Of a DNA stretch of 64,000 bases, positions 1-11,514 are shown in pieces. The DNA lies in NCBI GenBank assembly GCA_013339895.1, contig JABACO010000006.1, positions 62,001 to 126,000 of the forward strand. Direction: 5' to 3'. Numbering within the stretch: position 1 is the first letter of the stretch; each line of letters opens with the position of its first letter. The DNA is from Ephydatia muelleri. Lineage: Eukaryota > Porifera > Demospongiae > Spongillida > Spongillidae. Below the pieces are notes generated by a model. The model had not been told where the DNA came from and did not search any database. It saw only the letters and a list, made by a program, of their open reading frames with translations. Made by a program: the position numbers and the translations under genes.

Positions 1-27
1 CTTGTATATTTTTATTTCTCTTTCCAG

Positions 28-363
28 AAGCTTTCAACACCCTCAACCATTATAGACAACAGTGTGTCATACATATTGACCGAAATTGCAAAGAGTTTAA
101 AGAGTGGCTGCATTCGAAGATGCAAATTTTCTACTCCTTTTAGAATGGATGTCTTTAAATATTTGTTCGAAGGAAAAGGAGTCCGTCCATCATTTGGGCA
201 AGGAACTAACTATGAAAAAGAAAACTTTGATGAAAGATTCTTCCCATCCAACTGGGATGTGGCATATAATCACCTTGGAGATGGATGCAAGGTTCATTAT
301 CCAATTTGCATAAGCAGCAAACTTAAATGGTCACCAATGAGAAAGAAAACAATGGCGTACTAG
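28..363 (+). CDS. 3' terminal exon of an unidentified gene (5' part outside window)
   Basis: A pyrimidine-rich tract ending in CAG at 25-27 is a good splice acceptor. From 28 an open frame of 111 codons runs to a TAG at 361-363. The peptide starts KLSTPSTIIDN and contains the stretch FSTPFRMDVFKYLFEGKG followed by an FFPSNWDVAYNH segment. It has mixed hydrophobic and charged residues, no low complexity and an even codon composition, as expected of a real exon. I do not recognise the family. No signal peptide or membrane segment is visible. The upstream exons lie left of the window, so the reading frame at the acceptor cannot be checked. It could also be an exon of a pseudogene. Confidence 0.5.
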   Translation, partial: KLSTPSTIIDNSVSYILTEIAKSLKSGCIRRCKFSTPFRMDVFKYLFEGKGVRPSFGQGTNYEKENFDERFFPSNWDVAYNHLGDGCKVHYPICISSKLKWSPMRKKTMAY

Positions 364-1630
364 TGAACATATGGAGAAATGAACGGTCACGAAAGTTGCG
401 GTTTGTAAATTTTTGGATTTCATTCCGCGGTACGTTCCATAGAGAATGTATGGCGTTTTTACAAACTTGATTATTATTTAACTAAATAACGGACCTGCAA
501 CTTTTGCTACCCACTAATACTACTCTAAATGATGTTCAAATGTAGGCAATTACAAATTTTGTATCTCATACCGTCCAAAATTCTGGGACCATTTCTGAAA
601 ATATGATATTCCATAGACTTGTACACAAAATGGAAAAAAATCATGCTAATTAAGATATTCCATTAGTTATAACTAATGAACAGAGGGGGTTAGAACTTTT
701 GCCACCCTCTAAAACTATTCTACAACTATCCAAATAATATAATATATGAAAAAAAGTGAATGTTGTCGTGAAGAATTTGGGGACCATTTTTAAAAATAGT
801 AAATGGGTTTTGGAGCAATAAGGCGCCATTTTTAAATGGCGTTTCTATGGGTTGCCATTGATATTAGCTAACGTGAGACCTCTAACTTGGACACGCCCAC
901 CTAGGGCAATTCTGCGAGGGTGGAGTCGAGGCAGAGGGCGAGGTGGGCCAGGGGGCGGGGTAGACAGGGGGAAATGAGCGTATAAACATAACTACATGGA
1001 ATACTAAAAGCTTCGAGTCTGTCACCGAGTAGACTGATCGTTGTCTTGAAATTAGAATGATAGTGTAGGCTCGACCGGCTGCTCAGATATCTACGTACGC
1101 TGGCAACACTTCGTATATCAAATTTTTATGTTAGCGGATCCTATAGGCCTACACGTAGCTGAATCGAGTGTCTGAGAAACAAACCAGCAGCCAAATGGAT
1201 CACATGTGCATGTACATGCGACACCTCCAGTTATCAAACTAACACAACAGCAACGCTACTATTTTGCAGATTCGAGGTGAGAAACTTTAAGCGTAGTTGT
1301 GTGGTTCCATCCACGTACTCGATATCGATGTGTTGACAGTGTGATTCTGTGATTAGTTAGGTTCGAATCGGGTGTAATAATAGTGCCCTTCACAAAGGGA
1401 GCATTTATTAGAAATAATGTATTACGCTGTTGTAGTATAGTTTAGCAGTAGCATATCGATTATGTATTGCGAATAAATTGTAAAAACTGTATATTTTGCC
1501 TCCAAAACATGTGTATGCTTTTACTGTATGGTGCATGTAAACGTATGGTGCTTGTGACGTAATGCATGTACCAGTGTAAGTGTATACCCTTATAACTGAT
1601 CTAGGTGTGTAAGTAAGGAGGAAAAAGCTA
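364..1630. other. Intergenic, AT-rich, no gene seen
   Basis: About 1.3 kb without a convincing open frame on either strand. It is mostly AT-rich, with a short GC-rich patch around 890-970. No repeat or transposon end is recognisable. Confidence 0.5.
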
Positions 1631-1636
1631 CAATGC

Positions 1637-1681
1637 AAGTGTGTGTGTGTGTGTGCGTGTGTGTGCGTGTGTGTGTGTGTG

Positions 1682-1738
<57 letters not shown>
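1637..1738. repeat. (GT)n microsatellite
   Basis: An almost pure GT dinucleotide tract interrupted by GC and AT units. The Cys-Val and His-Thr open frames across it on both strands are artefacts of the repeat. Confidence 0.95.
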
Positions 1739-1740
<2 letters not shown>

Positions 1741-2345
1741 TATGCTTCTGCGGGCAATCACATACATGTATGTGCAGAGTTTGAACTCTTCCAGAACTAC
1801 TTTTGAACCCACCTTTGGTGCATTTTACCCATGCATAGGAAGAAGGACCAATGTGACTGATCATACATGTATATATTCAGTCCCATTGGTCCAGGAATGG
1901 ATACTTAGTTACGAGGATCTGTGTTGAAAGCAACAGGGGGTGGTGTTTCGGAATATAATTGGTGATGGGGCAAAAATAAGTTTTCCCTTCGTACCATTAC
2001 ATGGCATGCCACGCTGTTATAGTAAATGGTGCAGACCAGCCCGATTAATTGGTTAATTGGCTGAATGGCAAGTTACAATGGCATGTGTAAATCAGAGGGT
2101 CAGTAAATCCCTTGTAATGGTGTGCATCTTGTTAATGTAACATCTGTAGCAACTGAATGTCTTGAAACTATGAGGGTTACTGATAGATGTTGCGTGTTGC
2201 CTACTCAATCCTTCCTGTCTCTCTCTCTCACCCCCCCCCCCCCCCTCCCAGGCTTCTACTGATTACATTATGTCATTAGTAATTTAAAAACATACAGGCT
2301 ACACATATAAAGGATGGCGAGAACTGGACAGGATGAAGAAGCAGC
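1739..2345. other. Intergenic, no gene seen
   Basis: No convincing coding sequence. A short poly-C run lies near 2231-2246. Confidence 0.4.
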
Positions 2346-2348
2346 GAA

Positions 2349-2517
2349 TCATGATGCCAGTTGGTAGAATGCAGCCATTGCTTCCATCACCTCCAAGCTC
2401 TCATAGGACTTGGTGTCATTGAACTCATTTTTCTTTGTTTCTGTCGCCCCTGTGTAATCTGAACAAAACAATGCTTGCAATGGGATTTCAGCTTCCCACT
2501 TCATAAGCTGAGACATG
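2349..2517 (-). CDS. Putative 3' exon of an unidentified minus-strand gene
   Basis: On the minus strand a CA/CAG acceptor at about 2518 opens a 56-codon frame ending in TGA at 2349-2351. The peptide includes MSQLMKWEAEIPLQALF and SYESLEVMEAMAAFYQLAS, which looks like ordinary globular, amphipathic protein. Together with two further minus-strand exon candidates at 3650-4360 it may form one gene. The family is not recognised and splice phases between the pieces were not established. The call rests only on composition and the acceptor. Confidence 0.3.
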
Positions 2518-3188
2518 CTGTGTGTGTGTGTGTGCACATAGCCCTCCTCTGATCCTATCTTAATTTGGATATTTATACAAGGAACAAAGGCACAATGTCA
2601 TGAATTTTGTTGTGTGGCAAGACCTTTGCCCCATGCATGCAACATACATATGATACCTCCATAAAGTGAACAACTTCATGCACATGGTATTTGTGTAGGG
2701 TTATTTGTGCGTGCAAGGGTCAAGCATTTTAATAAAAGATGATGGTGCAGGGACTGATACAGATAGAGGCAGCAAAAACTGTTAATCATTTTGCAACCAC
2801 CCCCATGATGGGTGTGGCCTTAGGAAGAACAGTATCACGTTTTTGAGGGGTGACTCTTTCATTGTAAGGGCATCCTGTTCAGCTGATCCTGACAAGAGAG
2901 TACATTCAATTTCAGTGATGGATCCAGGATTTCCAGTTTGTGGGAGGGGGTGGGAGGACAAATGACCCATGCCCACGTCCTGCTCCAGCTGGGGTATGGG
3001 GGACTGGCTGTAAGCTCCTCCATAGGGTCTAGGGAAGAGCACATTACATTGTACTTCGACATCAACCCATATTTCAACAAGTCAAAGAGTGTACATGGAA
3101 GCGCTTGTGCTTACAGTACATGTACACAGATACATAGAGGTGTAGCTCCTCCCATGGATGTGAAATAAAATAACACGGGCATTACCAC

Positions 3189-3190
<2 letters not shown>

Positions 3191-3262
<72 letters not shown>
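3191..3262. repeat. (CA)n microsatellite
   Basis: Dinucleotide CA tract with one interruption near 3222. Confidence 0.95.
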
Positions 3263-3264
<2 letters not shown>

Positions 3265-3647
3265 CACAAGTAGTCCAATCTTCTGTACTATCTGCCAATC
3301 AAGTGAAGGTCAGCTCACAAGATGCTTTGATTGTATTCATTTTAGCCAGGACAATGGTTGTGTACACCTTGGACTGCCCTTGTGGGTTTTGTGGTAGCAG
3401 TCAGGCCCCAAGGCCAACATAAACAACAGTACCTAGGGAGATAGAAGGCCAACAGTATACTATATCAACGCTAATACACTACACATCTGTAACTGTACTG
3501 ACTTGTTGGAGTCATGAATGTTTGGGGGCAGTATGCTCCACTAGCAGAGAGGGGAGTTGTAGGAGAAGGATGCACATGGGGTATTGGGGAAGAGTGCTAA
3601 GGTATGACCGTATAAGGTCTAGGCATATTGAGTGAAGTACTCACAGA

Positions 3648-4360
3648 GGAGGAGCCAAAGGACTTGTCAGGTTAATGATCTTATTAATAAATAAGCTGAT
3701 GACAATGTCATTAGTGTCTGACTCAGGATCAGGGGGTCCCCCAGAGGGCTGTCCTCCTCTGCTGAGAAGGTTGGAATCACAATGTACTGGAGGAGCAAGG
3801 GAAAGTGAGGAGGTGAAGGTGAAGGGAGGTAAGAGGAGGGAGGGAGGATAATGGTATGTAATTTTGCCAGAGATGTCCCTGCTGGTGTACATGTACATGA
3901 CTACAGGAGGACAGGAAAGAGGATGAGGAGGGAAGGAGGGGGAGGGAAGGAGGGGGGAGAAGGGAGGAGAAGGGAGGAGGAAGGAGGAGGAAGGGAGGAG
4001 GAAGGGAGGAGGAAGGGAGGAGGAAGGGAGGGGAAGGGGAGGAGGAAGGGAGGAGGGACGGGAGGAGGAAGGGAGGATGGGGAGGAGGAGGAGGAAGGGA
4101 GGAGGAAGGGAGGAGGAGGGAGGAGGAAGGAGAGGAAGGGAGGAGGAGGAAGGGAGGGAGGAAGTGAGGGAGTAGGGTGAGACAGGAGAGAAGAAGAAAG
4201 AAGGAGGAGAGATGGATAAGAGCAAAGAAAGATGGAACACAAACTAAGTGATTGAAGTGTACACAATGTACCTGGGCAGGCTGGCTGCAGCACTGATGAC
4301 GCCCAACACCACGTTCCAACTGGAGTGCAGTGCCTGTGGGCGTGACTGGAGGACCTGTCC
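3648..4360 (-). CDS. Candidate minus-strand exons flanking a GA-rich intron
   Basis: Two short stretches look coding on the minus strand. One (about 4280-4350) reads SSWNVVLGVISAAASLPR and is followed by a GT. The other (about 3648-3775) contains ESDTNDIVISLFINKIINL and ends at a GTGAGT donor just below 3650. Between them lies a purine-rich simple repeat that would be intronic. I cannot identify the protein, and phases across the repeat were not verified, so these may be chance open frames. Confidence 0.25.
3905..4180. repeat. GGGAGGA-type purine-rich repeat
   Basis: The plus strand is nearly pure G and A in irregular AGG/GGAGGAA units. Long Gly/Arg/Glu and Pro/Ser open frames here are repeat artefacts. 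Confidence 0.95.
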
Positions 4361-4380
4361 AACAGATAACGTACTGGTTA

Positions 4381-5163
4381 TGTGTTGAGGACCGTACCGA
4401 TCTGTGCTTATCTTAGTTAACTAGTTCATGACGTAAAAGCAGACATTCTGCATTACGTAATGACCGCGTATTTTACGTAGGCCAATAAATGATTCTGTAT
4501 AGATGATCATGGCATTGAGGTACCTTCCGAGTCAGAGCAGAAAGAACCAGCTGAAATCAATACTCTGTTTTCCCGATTGCAATCTCCTCCTAACTTAAGT
4601 ATTGATTCATTGAAACTTCACGGATGTAATTGTTTGTGGAAAAAAATCCTAGAAGAATGACAGGTGGCTTATCATTTAACTGTCTTGTTGATTTCTCAAT
4701 GAAATAATGTCTTCAAATGGTACTGCACCACTGGGCTTCTGCGCTTCGCAAGGGAGGGGGCTTATATGTAACCCCTTTTCAAAATCCTGCGTACGCCCCT
4801 GAAAGTATAATACGTACTATGGTAACTATGGTAACGGCTACATGCAAATGCACAATTATATTAACCGATCTTCATCTAAGTGGTCCAGCGATATGTCGTA
4901 GCGTGCTGGTAAAAACTGAACCCCTTCAAGTGAATGAGTCCTAGCCACTTTCCCACCATTCAGACTGAGAGGGAAGCAAACTGCAGATGTGAAAATACCT
5001 CTGATGACGTAGAAGCCAAAGCAATTCCAGCCGTGTGTCTATAGATCTCATTCCATGGAATCATGACGTGCAAATAACCTTTAGTTTGGCGCTTCCTAAT
5101 AAGGGCACTAAGCATTAGATGCAGGCAGCACTGAATCCCATCTCGAGAGATTAGCTCTAGAAA
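4381..5163. other. Intergenic and 5' flank of the Calx-beta-like gene
   Basis: No open frame that looks coding. The last 100-200 nt are the likely promoter and 5' UTR of the gene starting at 5164. I see no clear TATA element. Confidence 0.4.
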
Positions 5164-7776
5164 ATGCGTCTTACCGAAGGGCTCGTTGTCGTGGTCATAC
5201 TTCTCCCTTATGCTTCTGGTGAGTGCTTTTAATTCTAGAAGTTGGTCGCTGAAGGTAATTGGCCTTTTTTTTAAAGGTCTAACGGTAGGATTATCTGAAA
5301 ATGACTACAGTGGTTCAGCGTCAGATGGCTCCATAGTCGCCTCCATCGACCGCTCAGACACAGTTTCCAGCACCGTCACACTAAGAGTAACGCCAATGAC
5401 GTATGCAGAGTACAGCACGAGGTACTCAGCACTTGCGATTCCACCAGGATGCTACGAAGCACGCAGTAAGAGCTTACACCGCATGCATGTGCTGTTTATT
5501 TCATATATAGGCATATAGCTGTGCTGTATATATCCAATCGCTCTACGCAGGCAGTCAGTTCAACAATACGCCTGTTCAGATCCATATTACTCCTAGTACG
5601 TCCTCCGCTACGATAAGGTTCAACATTGGGGTCAATGACAACAACGAGAGTGAGCGTCCTAAGAGCTGCTTCGTAATCGCGCTGGACGTATTGAACAGTG
5701 CAGGACAGACAATTGTCATAAGGAGGAACGTCTCAGCACTGTACATCTACAACAGTCACCGTATGTTACAAGCATGTCTTCACGGAGCGGAGGTGTACAT
5801 GTAGGTTGATAACCAACCACGCCCCTTTGTCCGGCATGCAGCGTTCACCGTGAGTTTCGAGACGCAGGAGGTCACTGTTACCGAAGATGTTGGCACCGTA
5901 AAGATCTACATTGTGAAAGACAACAACCAAAAGGTTGCCTATAACTTCACCCTTCAGTTGGAAGACCTCACACCCGCCCCCATCAATACGCCGGGTACGT
6001 TTTATCCGACATCGGGATACGTGGTCGTGCCAGTATCTTCTCGTGCGTGCACTGATATATGTAATTGTGCTTTGCGATTCGTTAAGTTAGCTAGGCAACC
6101 ATTACAAGGGCCTGTCTCGTTGATTGATTGTTTACGTCATACTTCAATAGACACATATTACAGTGTTGAGCAGCTGGCGATACCATTTCCGGCTGACGTA
6201 CAGAGAGTACCCCTGATCATCACAGTCACAAACTTCAATGTTTCAATGGAAAACAGAACCTTGAATTTCTTGATCTCCCTAAGGACAGACTACGCGTTGG
6301 GACAACCAAGTCTTGTTGATGTGAATATCATAAGTAACAAATGTAAGTTTACCCACGAGCATACAGGAATGTGCAAACATGATTAAGAAATCAACACATT
6401 CTTTTGCGCTATGTAAACAGATGTTACAGTGGAACTAGAGAATGCTACGTATTGGTTAATGGTGTGTCTCTCTGTTGTGGATCCCATCTTGGTACGGCAA
6501 ATTAGCCTCAGCATACAAGCACGGAACATTACCGATGAACAAGGTACCCTAACCTAACCCTATACCACATGAATGTGCTCTTACCATGAGGTCATGCTGG
6601 TACACACACATGCGAGTTTAGTTTGTGCAATTTCATGCCTTCCAACCAAACAGAATTCTTTTCCACTTCGATCGTTCTCTACCCCATGATGACAAGAGAA
6701 TGCATTAATGTCACAGATGATGGTAACTTCCCCTTCTTCTTGGTGACCGTCAGTGCTCTAAGCAATGCAGTGCGAATAATACCCGACAGAGATATTCGTG
6801 CAGATGTGACAGGTATGTTATTATCACTATTATATCAGAGAACATATTATTTAACTTCAATTAACTGTGTGATTGCATGACAGTGGACAAAAATGTGCAT
6901 CTTTTGTACTAGTGACATGTAATAGATGTCTACATTTCCTTTCATTACTTGGATGTTCCACTTGTGGTGAAGATAAACTCCGTCCCATGTCCAGTCAGAT
7001 GAAGTCAATTGAATCTTCTGCCCTAAATGACAAAAGCATTACATCATTTGATGTGCTTGCCACATTATTCGAAACTGTAACTGCCACATCAACAACCTCT
7101 GCAGTAGCATTATTCACAGATAGTACTGCTTTGTACGTTTCACACACACCGATTGCAATAATCACAACGATGGCAAGCAATATTGCAACAGCATTAATGT
7201 CCAATTATGCAACCCTTTTCATTGAACTTTCTTCAAGTACACTCACTCAAGAGGTGTCCACACCAGCCTCAAGTGAACCTACTACTAATGTGACCACACA
7301 AGTTCCAACCCATCTCCTAATCATTGCTACACCAACATCATCGTCTCGCTTTGAAAGCACAATCATATTGATGGCAATAACATCACAATTAATGGATAGC
7401 ATTCCAACAACACATTCAAGCAACATATTTATAATGCGTTCATCATCGACTACTAGAAGCATATCAATAGCTGGAGGGAGCTCTCATACATCAGACCTCA
7501 CAGGCACTGCTGAACCAATACTCACACCCACTCCTACGCTCAACAAGGACTATAGTTGGTTAATTATTCTTGCAGTAACCATAGCATGTGGCCTGCTCTG
7601 CTGTCTTTTTTGTGCTCTTGCAGCTTGTCTGTACATCTGCCTGTGTCACAGAGCACATGAGAAAGCTTACTTTCCCGCCAGCGTAGGTGAGATAAAGGAT
7701 AACTCATTTAATACTCATTTAACATCCTCCATACTTTCTCATTGCAGAAGGCCATGATGAGAGATATCACAAGTAA
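5164..7776 (+). CDS. Type I membrane protein with tandem Calx-beta-like modules and mucin-like stalk
   Basis: Nine exons can be phased: 5164-5218, 5277-5465, 5551-5760, 5842-5994, 6151-6342, 6421-6543, 6654-6812, 6913-7686 and 7748-7776, giving 627 codons; every intron is phase 1. Exon 1 encodes a signal peptide (MRLTEGLVVVVILLPYAS). Exons 2+3, 4+5 and 6+7 each form a module of about 95-135 residues. The second, with TVSFETQEVTVTEDVGTVKI and NRTLNFLISLRT, follows the Calx-beta pattern of alternating strands. A Ser/Thr-rich stalk of about 190 residues follows, then a Cys-rich hydrophobic span (about residues 576-605) and a tail of 22 residues. N-glycosylation sequons are frequent. The acceptor of exon 8 is uncertain: the one at 6913 keeps frame with the stalk, while another at 6926 starts DVYISFHYLDVPL but soon reaches a stop. 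Calx-beta is a resemblance by eye. Role is probably adhesion or surface recognition (inference). Confidence 0.75.
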
Positions 7777-7887
7777 GCCATAGCAGTATAATCACGTGAC
7801 TATTGCACATAATTTGCATTCTTTTTAGTTGGAGGTGTGGTGTTATTGATGAAGTCAAGTTGGAAGAATACAAAATGCTTCCTACAC

Positions 7888-7893
7888 AATAAA
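7888..7893 (+). promoter_or_regulatory. Poly(A) signal AATAAA
   Basis: A canonical AATAAA lies 112 nt downstream of the stop codon at 7774-7776, a normal distance for a short 3' UTR. Confidence 0.7.
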
Positions 7894-8186
7894 GGCTGAG
7901 CAATCCATACTAATCTTCACCTACATATTCTGTAGTGATGTTCATACACATTTAATAGAGGATAAATAATATATGTATGTGTGTGTGTTTGTGTATATAT
8001 GTATGTGGTTATGTCATGTACTGGCATTCTAATGGCATGACATCATTGTCAGTACTGGCACTATAATGGCATGACATCATGTGTGCACACATCCTAGCAG
8101 GACTACAAACTTTCCATGCTACTGTGCTTACATGCTACCATGTGATGATGTCATTGTGTGTACATGCAATGTCATAACTTGTGTGT

Positions 8187-8934
8187 GTCATCATGGCCTC
8201 ATGATGGAGGAGTGTGACATCATGGCCTCATGATGGAGGGGGGTGACATCATGCCCTCATGATGGAGGAGTGTGACATAATGCCCTCATGATGGAGGAGT
8301 GTGTCATCATGCCCTCATGATGGAGGAGTGTGTCATCATGCCCTCATTATGGAGGAGTGTGTCATCATGCCCTCATTATGGAGGAGTGTGTCATCATGCC
8401 TCATTATGGAGGAGTGTGACATCATGGCCTCATGATGGAGGAGTGTGACATCATGCCCTCATGATGGAGGAGTGTGTCATCATGCCCTCATGATGGAGGA
8501 GTGTGACATCATGCCCTCATGATGGAGGAGTGTGTCATCATGGCCTCATGATGGAGGAGTGTGACATCATGCCCTCATGATGGAGGAGTGTGACATCATG
8601 CCCTCATGATGGAGGAGTGTCATCATGGCCTCATGATGGAGGAGTGTGACATCATGCCCTCATGATGGAGGAGTGTGTCATCATGCTCTCATGATGGAGG
8701 AGTGTGTCATCATGCCCTCATGATGGAGGAGTGTGTCATCATGGCCTCATGATGGAGGAGTGTGACATCATGGCCTCATGATGGAGGAGTGTGACATCAT
8801 GCCCTCATGATGGAGGAGTGTGACATCATGCCCTCATGATGGAGGAGTGTGACATCATGCCCTCATGATGGAGGAGTGTGTCATCATGGCCTCATGATGG
8901 AGGAGTGTGACATATGCCCTCATGATGGAGGAGT
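8187..8934. repeat. 29-bp minisatellite, about 26 copies
   Basis: Tandem array of a unit containing CCTCATGATGGAGGAGTG with a CATCATG lead. Units differ by gcc/ggc and tgacat/tgtcat variants and occasional one- or two-base deletions. CATGATG/CATCATG gives each unit a small internal inverted repeat. Confidence 0.95.
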
Positions 8935-9900
8935 AGACATTGTGTATCTACTGCATGCTCACATACCAATACCCAGTTCTGGTTGCCCAAAAGTACAGCC
9001 TCAATAATAGTTAACAAATACCATTCAATCATTGAGTTGTTTTGATGTTGCAAAACATTATTACCATAGCAACCTTTGTGCATACAAGTAGAGGAATTCT
9101 GCAGCCACCCACAACTGCAAATTTCACAACTGATGTGTATTGAAACCTTGTGCAATAAATACTCCAAGTATTACAACCTTCCTGTGCTTGGTTGTAACCG
9201 ATAAGGTTGTTGAATTCATTATGCAATGAATAATCTACACTACATGTAATTCCTGAGAATCATCCATTAATTCCAGAGAAATTCTGCAGCCACCCACTCA
9301 GCTATCATCATTATCCTGATGTATAAACATAGATTCAGATCTACCTCACAAACCGAAATGTTTTGACTACCCAGTACATCAGGGTGTGGTGGTGAAGTGG
9401 GTATGCATACCTATATGCTGACCTGTTGACATCCTTTTCATTCTGAACATAATTCCATTCACATGTAAGAAGCCTCAAATCAGGATATTAGAATGACAAG
9501 ACACTGGGATCTACACCAATGGTCACATGCATTCAAATGATCTAATGGGAAATGTCTGCTGACTGTGTGATGATAAGGTCCTGCTCTCAATACTACAGAA
9601 AATCAATTGACAAGGCTTATAACTCACACACCCTGGAGATTAATTCACACCGTAAAGTAAGCATTATAAAAATGTATTTTCATGGGCAGGTAGGTTTGTA
9701 ACTAGTCTCTACACTAAGAAAACAAACAAAATACATGATTTTTAATTAGTGTACTCAACAAAATGACTCAGCAGAATGGTCGATCAGAGTGCACTCTCAT
9801 ATGCATGGATGGCATCAGGCGCAGTGAGGGCTTCCTCTTAGGATGGTAACCTGGCTGCTGACATGCAGGGATGAACCAAGGTGATGACCCTGTATAGTAT
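8935..9900. other. Intergenic, no gene supported
   Basis: Scattered open frames below 100 codons without coding character. Two similar segments (about 9088-9120 and 9277-9300) share GAAATTCTGCAGCCACCCAC-like text, suggesting an old local duplication. Confidence 0.4.
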
Positions 9901-9903
9901 GTG

Positions 9904-10072
9904 TCACACACACATGCATACACCCACACTGACAAGCACACACCCACACACAAATGCACACACACAAATGCACACACACAAACCCACATACACAAACACT
10001 GACACACACAAACACACACACAAATGCACACACACAAACCCACACACACACACATACACACACACACACACA
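9904..10072. repeat. CA-rich microsatellite/minisatellite
   Basis: Imperfect CACACA interspersed with AAATG and AACCC units. Open frames of Cys-Val and His-Thr across it are artefacts. Confidence 0.9.
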
Positions 10073-10540
10073 CTGATACTGCATGGCGATTTCATAATCA
10101 TATGACAAAGACTATAAGAGTTGCCCTTCCTCATGCATAAGGGTTGCCCTCCTCATGCATAAGGGGTTCCTCATGCATCAGTACACTCACACTGGATATG
10201 TGTAACACTATCATAAGACTGCTTGAAAGTGGTGAGCATGTACACTTGTTCGACAAATTTGGAGAACCCTGTTTTGTCCATGGTAGGAAGAACACCAGAA
10301 CATGCAGATCTCAGTTCTTCATTTATTTCGCCATGCCTAAAGCATTGCAATCAACAAGGCAACACTGTTGAAATATGGTCATACCATACTGTGCAATGTG
10401 TCATATGAATTGACTATTGATTTGAGTTGCTCTATGTACTTCTCTATGGTGCACCTGAGTAGCCTCATCAGCAACCTTAGTGATGTTCAACCTTTCAAAA
10501 GACAATGAGATAGATATATTCAAGAATCGTGACCAATCTG
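10073..10540. other. Intergenic or intronic, no gene supported
   Basis: A plus-strand open frame around 10144-10371 has some protein-like text (LLESGEHVHLFDKFGEP) but no start or splice support. It could be an upstream exon of the gene whose exons lie at 10962 and 11144. Confidence 0.3.
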
Positions 10541-10556
10541 CGAAATGGAAAATTCT

Positions 10557-10948
10557 CACACCCTTCCTCCCACTCCACCTTCCTCACACCCTCCTCCCAC
10601 TCCACCTTCCTCACACCCCTCCTCCCACTCCACCTTCCTCACATCCCTCCTCCCACTCCACCATCCTCACATCCCTCCTACCACTCCACCATCCTCACGT
10701 CCCTCACTTCCTCACATCCTCTCACTTCCTCACGTCCCCTCACTTCCTCATATCCCCTCACTTCCTCATATCCCCTCACTTCCTCACATCCCCTCACTTC
10801 CTCACATCCCCTCACTTCCTCAGATCCCCTCACTTCCTCATATCCCCTCACTTCCTCACGTCCCCTCACTTCCTCACATCCCTCACTTCCTCACATCCTC
10901 TCACTTCCTCACGTCCCCTCACTTCCTCATATCCCCTCACTTGTATCC
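10557..10948. repeat. Pyrimidine-rich minisatellites
   Basis: First a CTCCCACTCCACC-containing array (10557-10700), then about 15 copies of a 17-18-bp unit of the type TCCCCTCACTTCCTCACA to 10941. It would lie in an intron of the gene with exons at 10962-10989 and 11144 onward. Confidence 0.9.
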
Positions 10949-10961
10949 ACTCCCATCCCAG

Positions 10962-11335
10962 AGGCCTTGGAGGATGACTTCATCATCCTGTAAGAGTTCT
11001 TTGTGTATGTATCCCTTTCAGTTTCCCTTCCTCTTTCATTTCTCTCTTGTGTTCAAACCTCTTACCAACTCTTTCCCTTCTTCCTCCTCCCCATTCCATC
11101 CCTCCTCTTCCCCACACTCACTATTTCCATCCTCCCCATGCAGACATCCTCAGGCCTACACACACTGGCTCTCACAGCTGTACCTCACCACCACACGCCA
11201 GCACCACACGGAGGACACTGTGGCTTGTCTCGTGGGCACCGTGATCAAGAGTGCCACGCCCCTCATTGCCAGGGACAATCCAGAAATGGTGGTGTTGGTG
11301 GGCGTGTCAGCTTCTCTTGTCTCTTGCCTCCACTG
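10962..11335 (+). CDS. Two consecutive exons of an unidentified gene
   Basis: Exon 10962-10989 follows a CAG acceptor and ends at a GTAAGA donor. The next exon starts at 11144 after CTCCCCATGCAG. The split codon joins exactly (CT plus A), giving EALEDDFIIL followed by HPQAYTHWLSQLYLTTTRQH, and later a segment with VACLVGTVIKSATPLIARDN and PEMVVLV. The phase match and the helix-like, non-repetitive text strongly suggest a true gene. The 3' donor is not certain; a GTGAGG at about 11334 would work. Further exons on either side were not found. I do not recognise the family. The helical repeats without a signal peptide suggest a cytoplasmic or nuclear scaffold protein, but this is only an impression. 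Confidence 0.5.
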
Positions 11336-11514
11336 TGAGGACCAATATTCTTCACCTCCTTCACATGTCTGATGGAGAAGGCAATCTATACATGAACAGC
11401 TGGCCAGTCTCCATAGAGTGAGATGTGGAGGTGTGTAGTGTGGAGGTGTGTCACACACATCCCTCACTTTCCTCCCCTTTCCATCTGGCATTTATGACCT
11501 ATCCCCTCATGCTC

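Noticed and set aside
1408..1927. Cys/Val and His/Thr-rich small proteins at dinucleotide repeats (also 3082-3267, 9768-10134, 18755-19030, 19288-20077, 32796-33041)
   Set aside because: They are translations of GT/CA and CATA microsatellites; the real exons beside them are annotated separately.
2782..3080. Minus-strand frames with proline-rich text near 2.8-3.1 kb
   Set aside because: No splice sites or domain signals, overlapping frames of equal quality; treated as non-coding.
8187..8934. CRISPR-like regular repeat spacing (also at 20601-21290)
   Set aside because: Units are contiguous tandem copies with no unique spacers, and the context is a eukaryotic genome.
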